Shown piece after piece: positions 47,121 through 56,609 of a stretch of DNA of 64,000 nucleotides. The position numbers and the translations under genes were made by a program. This DNA is from Allobosea sp. TND4EK4 (lineage in GTDB: Bacteria; Pseudomonadota; Alphaproteobacteria; Rhizobiales; Beijerinckiaceae), in contig NZ_FTMO01000010.1 in NCBI RefSeq assembly GCF_900156025.1, positions 44,780-108,779 of the forward strand, in the 5' to 3' direction. The notes beneath the pieces are model-generated. The model did not search any database. It saw only the letters and a list, made by a program, of their open reading frames with translations, and was not told where the DNA came from. Each line of letters begins with the position of its first letter. Position 1 is the stretch's first letter.

Positions 47121-48119
47121 CTAGATTTCCGCGCGGATCGGGCGGGCAAGCAGGGCCGCCACCGCGTCGCGCACGCCAGTCTGCCCGGCTATGATCGCGG
47201 CCACGGCCGCGGCGATCGGCATGTCCACGCCCTTGGCGCGCGCCATTTCCGCCAGGATCGGCGCGGTGAAGGCGCCTTCCGCCAGCCTGCCGCCGGACGC
47301 TTCGGCCGGCGTGCGGCCCTGGCCCAGAGCGAGCCCATAGGCGAAGTTGCGCGATTGCGGCGAGGCGCAGCTGAGTACGACATCGCCGAGGCCGGACAGG
47401 CCCATCAGCGTCTCCGGCTCGGCGCCGTGAGCCTCGCCGAAGCGGCGCAGCTCGGCGAAACCGCGCGCCACCAGCGCGGCCCGCGCGCTCTCGCCGAAGC
47501 CGAGCCCGATCGCGATTCCGGCCGCGATGGCGAGGACATTCTTGGCCGCGCCGCCGATCTCGACGCCGCGCACGTCGCTGGCGTGGTAGATGCGGAAGGC
47601 CGAAGAGTTCAGGCTCTCCGCCAGGCCCCGGGCCAGAGCGGCGTCTGCCGCGGCGAGGGTCACCGCGGTGGGCAGGCCGCGGCCGATATCCTCGGCGAAG
47701 CTCGGACCGGAGAGGATCGCGGTCGCGACCCCCGTCCAGGCTCGCGCGATGATGTCCGTGGCGAAGAGGCCGGTGGCGCGCTCGATGCCCTTGGCGGCGG
47801 AGACGACCGGCGCGCCGCGCGGCAGCACGGCGGCCATGGCGACACAGGCCTCACGCAGATGCTGCGTCGGCACGGCGACGATCAGTGCATCGCAGGCGGC
47901 GAGATCGCTCAGATTGTCGGTGGCGCGGATGGCCTCTGGCAGAGCGATGCCCGGCAGGCGCGGCGCCTCCCGGTCCCGCTGGATCGCGGCGACGGTGGCG
48001 CCGTCCCGGGCCCAGAGCCGGACGCCGCGTCCGGCGCGCGCGGCTGCCAGCGCCAGAGCCGCGCCATAGGCGCCGCCGCCGACGATGCCGATCTCGGCGA
48101 AGGCCGGGCCTGTCGTCAT
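47121..48119 (-). CDS. gpsA: NAD(P)-dependent glycerol-3-phosphate dehydrogenase
   Basis: A 332-residue cytoplasmic enzyme making sn-glycerol 3-phosphate for phospholipid synthesis. The nucleotide motif is GGGAYGAAL at residues 10-18. [18 protein letters not shown] lies near residue 138 and the catalytic lysine region [14 protein letters not shown] near residue 188. [21 protein letters not shown] near residue 238 is also conserved. It overlaps the tsaD stop as ATGA and is followed 9 nt later by a small conserved gene, giving a tsaD-gpsA-hypothetical operon, an arrangement common in Rhizobiales. Confidence 0.93.
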   Translation of the reverse strand: MTTGPAFAEIGIVGGGAYGAALALAAARAGRGVRLWARDGATVAAIQRDREAPRLPGIALPEAIRATDNLSDLAACDALIVAVPTQHLREACVAMAAVLPRGAPVVSAAKGIERATGLFATDIIARAWTGVATAILSGPSFAEDIGRGLPTAVTLAAADAALARGLAESLNSSAFRIYHASDVRGVEIGGAAKNVLAIAAGIAIGLGFGESARAALVARGFAELRRFGEAHGAEPETLMGLSGLGDVVLSCASPQSRNFAYGLALGQGRTPAEASGGRLAEGAFTAPILAEMARAKGVDMPIAAAVAAIIAGQTGVRDAVAALLARPIRAEI

Positions 48120-49201
48120 GCCGCTGTCGCGGGCTCGGACGGCGACGGGGCGGGGGATGCCGGCTTCGAAGTCAGGCTGTCGAGCGGCCAGCGCGGGCGG
48201 GCCACGGCCGACATGTCGTCGACGAGGCCGAGCTTCAGACGCTCCAGCCCGGCCCAGGCGATCATCGCGCCATTGTCACCGCAGAGATTGAGCGGCGGCG
48301 CGACCATCGGCAGGCCAGCCTCCGTCGCCAGCCGCGAGAGACCGGCGCGGATCGCCTGGTTGGCCGCGACACCGCCGGCGACGACCAGCGTCGAGGGCGC
48401 GATGCCGGCCGTCTTGCAGGCGCGCAGGCCGGCGCGGGTGCGGTCCACCATCACATCGACGATGGCGGCCTGGAAGGAGGCGCAAAGGTCGGCGACATCG
48501 TTGTCGGACAGGGGCGCGATGCGCTCGGCGACGAGGCGCACGGCGGTCTTGAGGCCCGACAGCGAGAAATCCGGGTTCGGCCGGCCCTGCATCGGGCGGG
48601 GGAAATCGAACCGCTCCGGATCGCCCTTGGCCGCCTCGCGCTCGACCGAGGGGCCGCCCGGATAGGGCAGGCCGAGCATCTTCGCGATCTTGTCGAAGGC
48701 CTCTCCCACCGCGTCGTCGATCGTGCCGCCGAGCTTCAGGTAGTCGCCGACCCCGCGCACGGCGAGAAGCTGGGTGTGGCCGCCCGAGACCAGCAGCAGC
48801 AGATAGGGGAAGGAGAGGTTGTCGGTGAGCCGCGCGGTCAGGGCATGCGCCTCGAGATGGTTGATCGCGATGAAGGGCTTGCCGGTCGCCAGCGCGATGG
48901 CCTTGCCCGCCGTGAGGCCGACCATGACCCCGCCGACGAGGCCCGGTCCGGCAGCGGCCGCGACCGCGTCGATCTCGCCCGGCTTCAGCCCGGCATGGGC
49001 GAAGGCGCGGGCGATGATGCGGTCGATCGCCTCGACATGGGCCCGCGCCGCGATCTCCGGGACGACTCCGCCATAGGCCGCATGCGCGGCGATCTGGCTC
49101 AGCACCTCGTTGGACAGGATCCTGCTTTCGCCCGAGCGTTCGAGCGAAACGATCGCGGCTGCCGTCTCGTCGCAGGTCGTTTCTATCCCGAGTACGCGCA
49201 T
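48116..49201 (-). CDS. tsaD: tRNA threonylcarbamoyladenosine synthase subunit TsaD
   Basis: A 361-residue essential enzyme transferring threonylcarbamoyl to A37 of ANN-decoding tRNAs, with TsaB and TsaE. The start [17 protein letters not shown] is diagnostic. The metal-binding His-x3-His lies in [13 protein letters not shown] near residue 108, preceded by [35 protein letters not shown] near residue 278 is the phosphate-binding signature. AGGACAG precedes the ATG. It diverges from the HemD-Mic60 fusion gene across 276 nt, and the downstream gpsA overlaps it. Confidence 0.95.
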   Translation of the reverse strand: MRVLGIETTCDETAAAIVSLERSGESRILSNEVLSQIAAHAAYGGVVPEIAARAHVEAIDRIIARAFAHAGLKPGEIDAVAAAAGPGLVGGVMVGLTAGKAIALATGKPFIAINHLEAHALTARLTDNLSFPYLLLLVSGGHTQLLAVRGVGDYLKLGGTIDDAVGEAFDKIAKMLGLPYPGGPSVEREAAKGDPERFDFPRPMQGRPNPDFSLSGLKTAVRLVAERIAPLSDNDVADLCASFQAAIVDVMVDRTRAGLRACKTAGIAPSTLVVAGGVAANQAIRAGLSRLATEAGLPMVAPPLNLCGDNGAMIAWAGLERLKLGLVDDMSAVARPRWPLDSLTSKPASPAPSPSEPATAA

Positions 49202-49477
49202 GGTGGGGCGATCTGTCCTGCTGGAAGGCTGGGCTGAGACACGAAACTCGCAAGCCGGCGGTGGTCCCCCGGCAATTCATCCGTATAGTGCGTGGCAGGC
49301 GGGAAGGCCAAGGGCCAAGCGGAAGCCGACGGCTTGGGCTTGGGCTCGCGGCCCCCGCGGAAATGAAGAGAAGGGATGGCGCTCATCATCGTTCCGCCGC
49401 AATGCGACCCGATCGCGGGAACCGATCCGGTTCGCGGCACGTCCTGTGATTGTCCGCCCTTCCGTCAGGAGCTGTGA

Positions 49478-51307
49478 ATGCGCGTTCTCGTCTTCCGTCC
49501 CCAGAGCGATGCGGAAAAGACCGCGCAGGCGATCTCCGGCCATGGCTTCGAGCCGCTCGTCGCGCCGCTGTTCAAGGTGGTGCCGCTGAACGCGGAGGCG
49601 CCCCAGGGCGACTTCGCGGCGATCGTGGTGACCAGCGGCAATGCCGTGCCGATGCTCGCCGGCGGCCCGGCGGCCTGGCGCGCGCTGCCTGTGTTCACGG
49701 TCGGGACGCGGACGGCGGCGAAGGTCCGGGCGGCCGGGATGGAGGACGCCCGCAGCGCCGATGGCGACCGCAACGACCTCATCGCCCTGATCGAGCGCAC
49801 CTTGCCGGCGCCGTCGGCGATCCTGCTTGTCGTCGGGCGCGATCGCAAGGAGGACGTGGCGCAGCGGCTGAGCGATGCCGGCTATGAGGTCTCGGTCTGG
49901 GAGGCCTATGCGGCAGAGGCTCTCGATGCCTTGCCGGAGGAGGCTCGCGCCGCCTTGCAGGACGGCAAGGCCGATGCAGCGCTGCATTATTCGGCGCGCG
50001 GCGCGGGCACCTTTCTGGACCTCGCCCGCAAGGCCGGCGTCTTCGAACCGGCGCTGGAGCTGACCCATGTGGTGATTTCCGCCGATGCCGCCGCACCCCT
50101 GATCGCGGCGGGCGCCAGCACGGTGCTCGTCGCCGAGCATCCGGAGGAAGCCGGCATGCTCGCGGCGCTGGAGCAGGTTTCGCAGCGTGGGGCCGCGACG
50201 GAGGCCCCCCGCGCGAGCCCGCAGCGCACTCCGCCGACGATCGATCTTCAGGCCGAGCCCGCGACGGAGGAACCGGCGAAGCCGGAGGATGCAGGTGACC
50301 ATCCGCCGGAAGCCGTGGCGCCGACCGAGGCGCTGCCGCGCGAGTTCACCCCGCCACCGCCGCGAAGTGCGACCGAGCCGCCTGCGGCTTCGACGCGGGA
50401 AGAGCGCCGCCTGCCCTGGGGCGCGATCGCGGCGGCGGGCGTGATCGGCGGCGTCGTCGGCGCGGGGCTCATGCTGTTCGCGCTGCGCGCGAGCTCGCCC
50501 GCCATCACGCCGGAGCAGCTCGCGGATATCAGCGGGCGGGTCGATGGTCTGCAGGCCGGCATCGCCGCCAGCGACCGCAAGGCGAGCAGCGCTGCGGAGG
50601 CGGCGGGCAAGGCGGGCTCGGAGGTCCAGGCGCTCGCCGGGCGCATCGGTTCGCTGGCGCAGGGCGGCGATCCGGCGGCGATCCAGCGTGCCCAGGCCGC
50701 CGCGACGGCGGCCGGTCAGAAGGTCGACCAGCTGGCGGCGCGGCTCGGCACCGTCGAGACCCAGGCGAAGACGGCCGCCGCCGCGAGCCCCGAGGCAATG
50801 GCGGCGGCGCGGATCGTCCTGGCCGAGCGCGTGGCCCGGGCGCTCGATGAGGGCAAGGCCTTCGCGGGCGACGTCGCGGCGCTCGCCAGGGGCGGGATCG
50901 CTCAGGCCGATCTGGCGCCGCTTTCCGCGGTGGCGAGCACGGGCGCAGCGACGCGCAGCGCCTTGCAGGCGGGATTCCGCAAACACGGCGCGATGTTCCA
51001 GCGCGAGGTCACGCCGCAATCGGGAAGCTGGAGCGACAGGCTCTGGGGTCTGGCGAGCCGGATCGTGACGGTGCGTCCCGTCGGCGACAACGGCTCGAAC
51101 GACCCCGCGACGCTGCCGCTCCGGATCGAGAGCGCCATCGCGTCCGGCGACATGCCGAAGGCCGCGGCGCTCTGGGCGCAGTTGCCCGAGCCGGCGCGGC
51201 GTGCGAGTGCCGAATTCGGCGAGGCGCTGCAAAAACGTGCGGCGGCGGATGCCGCCATCGCCAAGATCGGCCAGGATGCCGTCGCCGCGCTCGGCGCGGC
51301 CGGCTGA
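49478..51307 (+). CDS. hemD: HemD (uroporphyrinogen-III synthase) fused to a Mic60/mitofilin-like membrane protein
   Basis: A 609-residue two-part protein. Residues 1 to about 228 are a uroporphyrinogen-III synthase (MRVLVFRPQSDAEKTAQAI start; VTSGNAVPML near 51; FTVGTRTAAKVRAAG near 73; LHYSARGAGTFLDLARKAG near 169), which cyclises hydroxymethylbilane. A disordered Pro/Glu/Ala linker (about 240-310) leads to one membrane helix (about 313-336), then an Ala/Gln-rich helical stretch (about 345-480). The C-terminal domain (about 480-609) is of the alphaproteobacterial mitofilin/Mic60 type. There is no stop between the parts. HemY follows 18 nt later. hemC, often the gene before hemD, is absent. 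Confidence 0.85.
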   Translation: MRVLVFRPQSDAEKTAQAISGHGFEPLVAPLFKVVPLNAEAPQGDFAAIVVTSGNAVPMLAGGPAAWRALPVFTVGTRTAAKVRAAGMEDARSADGDRNDLIALIERTLPAPSAILLVVGRDRKEDVAQRLSDAGYEVSVWEAYAAEALDALPEEARAALQDGKADAALHYSARGAGTFLDLARKAGVFEPALELTHVVISADAAAPLIAAGASTVLVAEHPEEAGMLAALEQVSQRGAATEAPRASPQRTPPTIDLQAEPATEEPAKPEDAGDHPPEAVAPTEALPREFTPPPPRSATEPPAASTREERRLPWGAIAAAGVIGGVVGAGLMLFALRASSPAITPEQLADISGRVDGLQAGIAASDRKASSAAEAAGKAGSEVQALAGRIGSLAQGGDPAAIQRAQAAATAAGQKVDQLAARLGTVETQAKTAAAASPEAMAAARIVLAERVARALDEGKAFAGDVAALARGGIAQADLAPLSAVASTGAATRSALQAGFRKHGAMFQREVTPQSGSWSDRLWGLASRIVTVRPVGDNGSNDPATLPLRIESAIASGDMPKAAALWAQLPEPARRASAEFGEALQKRAAADAAIAKIGQDAVAALGAAG

Positions 51308-51325
51308 GAGGGGTAGAAGAGGTCC

Positions 51326-53035
51326 ATGGTCCGCGTTCTGGTCTATCTCGCCATCTTTGCCTGCCTTGCCGTGGGCGCCGTCTGGCTGGCCGACCGGCCG
51401 GGCGAAATCTCGATGGTCTGGCAGGGCTATCGCATCGACACCAGCGTCGCGATCGGCGCGATCGGCGTCGTGCTGCTCGCCTTCCTGGTGATCCTGCTCT
51501 GGGCGATCCTGCGCTTCGTCTTCGGCCTGCCGACGGCGTTCAGCCTGTCGTCGCGCTCGCGCCGCCGCGCCCGGGGCTTCGAGGCCGTTTCGCGCGGCAT
51601 GGTCGCCATCGGCGCGGGCGACCCCATCGCGGCCGGGCGCTACACCAACGAGGCGCGCCGCTTCGTGCCGAACGAGCCGCTGACCCTGCTGCTCGAGGCG
51701 CAGACGGCGCAGCTCTCCGGCAACCGGCCGCAGGCGGAAGCGGCCTTCAAGGCGATGCTCGACCGCTCGGAAACGCGGGTTCTGGGCCTGCGCGGGCTTT
51801 TCGTCGAGGCGAAGCGACGCGGCGACATGGCGGCGGCGCGCGCCTTCGCCGACGATGCGGTGCGCCGCTCCCCCTCGCTCGCCTGGGCCAATGACGCGCT
51901 GCTCGATTTCCACACCAATGCCGGCGACTGGCAGTCGGCGCGCACCGCCGTGGAGCGCCGCGCCGCCCTGCGCCTGGCCGACAAGGCCGAGGCGCGCCGC
52001 CAGCGGGCCGTGCTGCTCGCGGCCGAGGCGATCGAGGCGCGCGATTCGGAGCCCGAGCGGGCGCTCGCAGCGGCGCTGGAGGCCGTCAAGCTTGCGCCTG
52101 GCCTGACCCCGGCTGCGACGCTGGCGGGCCGGATGCTCTCCGAGAGGGGGGACATCCGCAAGGCGGCGAAGATCCTGGAAGCTGCCTGGCGCGAGGCCCC
52201 GCATCCCGACGTCGCCGCCGCCTATCTCGACGTGCGCCCCGGCGATTCTGCGCTCGATCGCCTGAACAGGGCCAATGCGCTGGCGAAGGTCCGACCGGCC
52301 GATCCGGAGAGCGTGCTGGTCGTTGCCGGTGCCGCGATTCATGCCAGGGAATTCCAGAAGGCGCGCGAGACGCTGAAGCCGCTTCTCGCCGGTGGCCCCT
52401 CGGTGCGGGCCTGCCTGCTGATGGCGGAGCTGGAAGAAGCCGAGCATGGCGCGGCGGGCCGGGTGCGCGAATGGCTGGCGCGGGCGACACGGGCACCCCA
52501 TGATGCGGCCTGGGTCGCGGACGGGCTGGTCTCGGACCACTGGATGCCGGTTTCGCCGCTGAGCGGCCGGCTCGACGCCTTCGTCTGGACGGTGCCGCCG
52601 GCGACGCTGGGCGGTCGCCCGACGGCGATCGACGACGTGCTCGCCGATCTCGACGATTCGACCCGGCTGATCGAGGCGAAGGCCGACAGCGTGACGACGG
52701 TGGAGCCGGTGGCGGTCACTCCGGCGCCAGCGGCTCCCGAGCCGAAGCCGGCCGCGATCGAGACCGCGCCGGCTGCCGCGAGCGAAGAGCCGAAGCCGGA
52801 GGCTGCTTCAGGGGGGGCAAGCGCTGCCGGCGCCGAGGCAGTGCCGGCTCCGCCGAAGGTCCACGATCCTGCTCCGGCGAAACCCGTAACGGCCCAGGCC
52901 GAGAGCAGCGCTGCTCCGCCGGCCGTCGCCGCCAAGCCGGTGATCTTCCCGGTGGCGCATGCGCCGGACGATCCGGGGCCGGAGACGGAGCCGCCCGGAG
53001 AGCCCAGAAAAAGCGGCTTCCGATTGTTCGGGTGA
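51326..53035 (+). CDS. hemY: HemY-like membrane TPR protein
   Basis: A 569-residue inner-membrane protein of the HemY (proteobacterial, non-oxidase) family. Two helices lie at about residues 3-22 and 40-65 (IDTSVAIGAIGVVLLAFLVILLWAIL), flanking FADRPGEISMVWQGY-type sequence, the HemY N-terminal motif (LADRPGEISMVWQGYRID). A TPR-like helical repeat region covers about 85-400. The C-terminus (about 470-569) is an Ala/Pro/Glu-rich tail of low complexity. It follows the HemD-Mic60 gene in the usual order. Its role in late haem synthesis is by association; the molecular function is not known. Confidence 0.85.
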   Translation: MVRVLVYLAIFACLAVGAVWLADRPGEISMVWQGYRIDTSVAIGAIGVVLLAFLVILLWAILRFVFGLPTAFSLSSRSRRRARGFEAVSRGMVAIGAGDPIAAGRYTNEARRFVPNEPLTLLLEAQTAQLSGNRPQAEAAFKAMLDRSETRVLGLRGLFVEAKRRGDMAAARAFADDAVRRSPSLAWANDALLDFHTNAGDWQSARTAVERRAALRLADKAEARRQRAVLLAAEAIEARDSEPERALAAALEAVKLAPGLTPAATLAGRMLSERGDIRKAAKILEAAWREAPHPDVAAAYLDVRPGDSALDRLNRANALAKVRPADPESVLVVAGAAIHAREFQKARETLKPLLAGGPSVRACLLMAELEEAEHGAAGRVREWLARATRAPHDAAWVADGLVSDHWMPVSPLSGRLDAFVWTVPPATLGGRPTAIDDVLADLDDSTRLIEAKADSVTTVEPVAVTPAPAAPEPKPAAIETAPAAASEEPKPEAASGGASAAGAEAVPAPPKVHDPAPAKPVTAQAESSAAPPAVAAKPVIFPVAHAPDDPGPETEPPGEPRKSGFRLFG

Positions 53036-53101
53036 GGCTTGGCCGGGCCGGCCCGGCCGAAAAGGCGTGCGATTCCCGCGCGTGGCGCTTATAGCCACGG
53101 C

Positions 53102-54148
53102 ATGATCCCAGATATCGACCAGCCGGCCCAGGGCCCGGGCCACGACGCGGTGACCCTGAACGTGACCGCCGACCAGGCAGGCCTGCGGCTGGACAAGGCG
53201 CTTGCCCTGCTGGCCGGCGAGATTTCGCGGGCGCGGCTGCAGCAGGTGGTGAAGGAAGGCGGCGTTCGGCTCAACGGCGCCGTCGCCACCGATGGCAGCC
53301 GCAAGGTCGTCGAAGGCGACGCCATCAGCCTCGCCATGCCGGCCGCCAGGCCACCCGATCCGATCGGGCAGGATATCCCGCTCGACGTCGTCTATGAGGA
53401 CGAGCACCTGATCGTCATCGACAAGCCGGCCGGCCTCGTCGTGCATCCGGCCGGGGGCCATGAGGACGGCACGCTGGTCAATGCGCTGATCGCGCATTGC
53501 GGGGAGAGCCTCTCCGGGATCGGCGGCGTCAGGCGGCCGGGCATCGTCCACCGGCTCGACAAGGACACCAGCGGGCTGCTCGTGGTCGCCAAGAACGACC
53601 GGGCGCATCAGAAACTGGCCAAGCAGTTCGCCGATCATGGCCGGACCGGGCCGCTGCAGCGCGCTTACGTCGCGCTCGTCTGGGGCGCGCCGCGCCTGCG
53701 CGAGGGCACCATCGACGCGCCGATCGAACGCTCGACCCGCAACCGCGAGAAGATGACGGTGGTGAAGGAGGGGCGCGGGCGCGAGGCGATCACCCACATC
53801 ACCCTGGTCGAGCGCTATCCGGCGCTGCTGAAGGGGCTGGACGAGACCGTGCCGCTGGCGAGCCTGGTCGAATGCCGGCTGGAGACGGGGCGCACGCACC
53901 AGATCCGCGTGCATATGAGCCATATCGGCCATCCCCTGCTCGGCGACCAGCTCTATGGCTCGGGCTTCGCCACAAAGGCGGTACGGCTGCCCGTGGAGGC
54001 GCAGGAGGCGCTTGCCGCTCTCGGGCGGCAGGCGCTGCATGCCGCGATTCTCGGCTTTGCCCACCCCGCCACCGGCGAGGAGATGCTGTTCGAGTCGGAG
54101 CCGCCGGCCGAGTTTGCGAATCTGCAAGCAGCGCTCGCGAGGCTGTGA
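53102..54148 (+). CDS. RluD-like 23S rRNA pseudouridine synthase
   Basis: A 348-residue pseudouridine synthase of the RluA/RluD class. An S4 RNA-binding domain (about 20-85, GLRLDKALALLAGEISRARLQQVVKEGGVRLNG) is followed by the catalytic domain. The catalytic aspartate lies in GIVHRLDKDTSGLLVVAKND near residue 155. ECRLETGRTHQIRVHMSHIGHPLLGDQLYG near residue 260 is conserved. RluD makes pseudouridines 1911, 1915 and 1917 in E. coli 23S rRNA; target sites here are inferred from family. The start at ATG 53102 is chosen by the S4 domain. It precedes rpoH. Confidence 0.9.
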   Translation: MIPDIDQPAQGPGHDAVTLNVTADQAGLRLDKALALLAGEISRARLQQVVKEGGVRLNGAVATDGSRKVVEGDAISLAMPAARPPDPIGQDIPLDVVYEDEHLIVIDKPAGLVVHPAGGHEDGTLVNALIAHCGESLSGIGGVRRPGIVHRLDKDTSGLLVVAKNDRAHQKLAKQFADHGRTGPLQRAYVALVWGAPRLREGTIDAPIERSTRNREKMTVVKEGRGREAITHITLVERYPALLKGLDETVPLASLVECRLETGRTHQIRVHMSHIGHPLLGDQLYGSGFATKAVRLPVEAQEALAALGRQALHAAILGFAHPATGEEMLFESEPPAEFANLQAALARL

Positions 54149-54366
54149 GCCGATCTGGCTCCTCTGCCATCTTTCCGTCAGAGTGGAATGGCATATACTG
54201 GCGCTGTCGGATGCGGATGGCCAAGGGGGCGCCGCACGCGGCCGGTCCAGCCGAACTTTTGCGCCGGAGGCGCGTTGGACCAGCTTGCATCATCCGAAAC
54301 CTGCGCGAAGGTTGATCGCGCGGTGGGTCTGCCGCTTCGCGGGGGCCACGATGAGGAGACACGCGC

Positions 54367-55263
54367 ATGGCGAGTGCTTCGCTGCCCGTCCTGTCCGCCG
54401 AAGGCGGGCTGTCACGGTATCTCGATGAAATCCGCAAGTTCCCGATGCTGGAACCGAGCGAGGAATACATGCTGGCCAAGCGCTGGCGCGAGCATGGCGA
54501 CCGCGACGCGGCCCACAAGCTCGTGACCTCGCATCTTCGCCTCGTCGCCAAGATCGCCATGGGCTATCGCGGCTACGGCCTGCCGATCGGCGAGGTCGTG
54601 TCTGAGGGCAATGTCGGCCTGATGCAGGCTGTGAAGCGATTCGAGCCGGAGAAGGGCTTCCGCCTGGCCACCTACGCCATGTGGTGGATCAAGGCCTCGA
54701 TTCAAGAGTACATCCTGCGGTCCTGGTCGCTCGTGAAGATGGGCACCACGGCCAACCAGAAGAAGCTGTTCTTCAACCTGCGCAAGGCGAAGAGCAAGAT
54801 CTCCGCGCTGGGCGAGGGCGATCTGCGTCCCGACCAGGTCAAGCAGATCGCGACCAAGCTCGGCGTCAACGAGCAGGACGTGATCGACATGAACCGCCGC
54901 CTCGGCGGCGACGCCTCGCTCAACACTGCCGTCCGCGAGGATGGCGATGGCGAGTGGCAGGACTGGCTGGTCGACGATTCCGAAAGCCAGGAGCGCCGCT
55001 TCGCCGATTCGCAGGAGGCGAGCAATCGCCATACGGCGCTGCGTGAAGCGCTCGACGTGCTGAACCCGCGCGAGCGGCGCATCTTCGAGGCGCGGCGCCT
55101 GGCCGAGGATCCGATCACGCTGGAGGAGCTCTCCGAGGAGTTCGGCGTCTCCCGCGAGCGTGTCCGACAGATCGAGGTCCGTGCCTTCGAGAAGGTGCAG
55201 GAAGCGGTGAAGAAGGCGATCACGCGGATCGAGGCGCCGCGGGCGGCGCTACCGGCGGCGTAA
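54367..55263 (+). CDS. rpoH: RNA polymerase sigma-32 factor (heat shock)
   Basis: A 298-residue sigma factor. Region 2 (about 50-120) contains the core SHLRLVAKIAMGYRGYGLPIGEVVSEGNVGLMQAVKRFEPEKGFRLATYAMWWIKASIQEYI pattern, which is RpoH-like. The RpoH box QKKLFFNLRKAKSKI (about residues 134-148) separates it from RpoD. Region 4 near residue 260 has LEELSEEFGVSRERVRQIEVRAFEKVQ. AGGAGA lies about 9 nt before the ATG. The gene is monocistronic with a strong terminator. Alphaproteobacteria often have several RpoH copies; this may be one of them. Confidence 0.95.
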   Translation: MASASLPVLSAEGGLSRYLDEIRKFPMLEPSEEYMLAKRWREHGDRDAAHKLVTSHLRLVAKIAMGYRGYGLPIGEVVSEGNVGLMQAVKRFEPEKGFRLATYAMWWIKASIQEYILRSWSLVKMGTTANQKKLFFNLRKAKSKISALGEGDLRPDQVKQIATKLGVNEQDVIDMNRRLGGDASLNTAVREDGDGEWQDWLVDDSESQERRFADSQEASNRHTALREALDVLNPRERRIFEARRLAEDPITLEELSEEFGVSRERVRQIEVRAFEKVQEAVKKAITRIEAPRAALPAA

Positions 55264-55288
55264 GCCCGGATCCATCGTACGAGATTTG

Positions 55289-55314
55289 AAAGGGGCGCTT
55301 CGGCGCCCCTTTTT
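55289..55314 (+). terminator. rpoH intrinsic terminator
   Basis: AAAGGGGCGC and GCGCCCCTTT form a ten-pair stem closed by a TTCG loop (55299-55302) and run into T5, C, T3. It starts 26 nt after the rpoH stop and lies between convergent rpoH and the DUF2125 gene. Confidence 0.9.
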
Positions 55315-55417
55315 CTTTGCTGTTCTTCCTGCGCCGTCCAGCCGCGACGGGAGAGCACTCGCCGAACACAGCAAGGCAGCTCTGCGTCAAGAGATGGACG
55401 GGGCCCGACGAACGCGG

Positions 55418-56458
55418 TCAATACAGCGGCAGCAACGGCTTCAGCGGCAGGCGCAGGGGCCCGAGGAAGACACGGCCGCCGCGCAGCGAGACGGGCGGCA
55501 GCGGCGTCAGGCCGGGGGCCGCGGCTGCGGCAGGCGGGCGCCCTCCGAGCAGGCCGCCCAGCCCGCCGAGCAGGTTGCCGACCCGGATGCCGCCGATCTG
55601 CTCGATGCCGGCCGCGGCGAGCTGGAGATCGCCGCCGACCTGATGCGTCGGCTCGAGCAGGAGCTGGCCACTGCCCCCGATGCGGGCGGCGCCCTTGGTG
55701 GCGGCGATCCGGCCGAGGTCGAGGGTGCCGTTGGCATTGCGCCAGCTTTCCAGCGCATCCGGGTTGAAGCCCTTCCGAAAGGCCTCCGATTGCGTCAGCG
55801 TGCCTTCGAGGTCGACCGTGCCGGCATCCGGCGTGCCCAGAAGGGCGTCGATCAGCGGCAGCACCGTGCCCTTGGCCGATACGGCGAAGTCGACCGCCTG
55901 GTCGGTGGCGGGACGTGTGGGGTTGCGGCGCAGATGCAGTTCGAGCGCGCTCGCGCGCCAGTTCTCGGCGCCGATGCCGGGCGTGGTCAGGGTGAGGTTC
56001 GGCTCGGCCGCGACGAGGGCGAAGCGTTCGGGCTGGCGCCAGGCGAGACTGGCGTCGAGCTGCTTCCAGGTCACGTCGAGTGTGCGGCCCTCGGTCAGCG
56101 TGGCGCGGGCCGGGCTCGTTGCCTCGAGGATCACGAGGCCCGGCGAGTAGATCTGGCCGACGACGACCGCCGGGCCGCTCGTGACCTTCACCGCCTCGCC
56201 CCAACGCGTGGAGGTGAGCGTCAGCGAGGTGCAGCGAACCTCGATCCGGAAGGGGAAGCCGCCGACGGAGCGGTCGGCGCAGGTCCAGGTGCGTCCTTGC
56301 GAGACCTCCCGCGCCAGCGCCTTGTCGATCTCCGCGACGACCCGGCCGTGAACATGGAACCAGAAGCCCGACCAGGCCGCCGCCAGCACGACGAGCAGGA
56401 CGAAGGGCGCGTAGAGCCAGAAGCGGCTGCGGCGGCGCGTCGGGAGGGTGTCGGTCAT
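55418..56458 (-). CDS. DUF2125-domain membrane-anchored protein
   Basis: A 346-residue protein of unknown function, of a family found mainly in alphaproteobacteria. An N-terminal helix (about 13-35, FWLYAPFVLLVVLAAAWSGFWF) anchors a large periplasmic part. WTCADRSVGGFPFRIEVRCTSLTL (about residues 58-81), with its Gly-Phe-Pro-Phe motif, is the signature of the family, which resembles AsmA/YdgA-like proteins. The ATG at 56458 fits a signal anchor. It converges on rpoH and diverges from the ChaC-like gene. Envelope biogenesis is a guess. Confidence 0.8.
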   Translation of the reverse strand: MTDTLPTRRRSRFWLYAPFVLLVVLAAAWSGFWFHVHGRVVAEIDKALAREVSQGRTWTCADRSVGGFPFRIEVRCTSLTLTSTRWGEAVKVTSGPAVVVGQIYSPGLVILEATSPARATLTEGRTLDVTWKQLDASLAWRQPERFALVAAEPNLTLTTPGIGAENWRASALELHLRRNPTRPATDQAVDFAVSAKGTVLPLIDALLGTPDAGTVDLEGTLTQSEAFRKGFNPDALESWRNANGTLDLGRIAATKGAARIGGSGQLLLEPTHQVGGDLQLAAAGIEQIGGIRVGNLLGGLGGLLGGRPPAAAAAPGLTPLPPVSLRGGRVFLGPLRLPLKPLLPLY

Positions 56459-56609
56459 GCGGCGGGCGTTCCTTGCGCGGATGCGGCCGGATTGTTAGCT
56501 CGCCACAGGGGCCAGAGCCAGTGCCGCAGCCGCGGTGATCCGCCTTGGCAGGCCGTCATGGCCAAATGATGGGTCTGGCCAAACGATGGGACGACGGGAA
56601 GGGACTGCG

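Noticed and set aside
49277..52540. A very long open frame (about 1087 codons) on the minus strand opposite the HemD-Mic60 and HemY genes
   Set aside because: It is antisense to well-supported genes, is rich in Arg/Gly/Ala/His as GC-rich shadow frames are, and has no recognisable domain.
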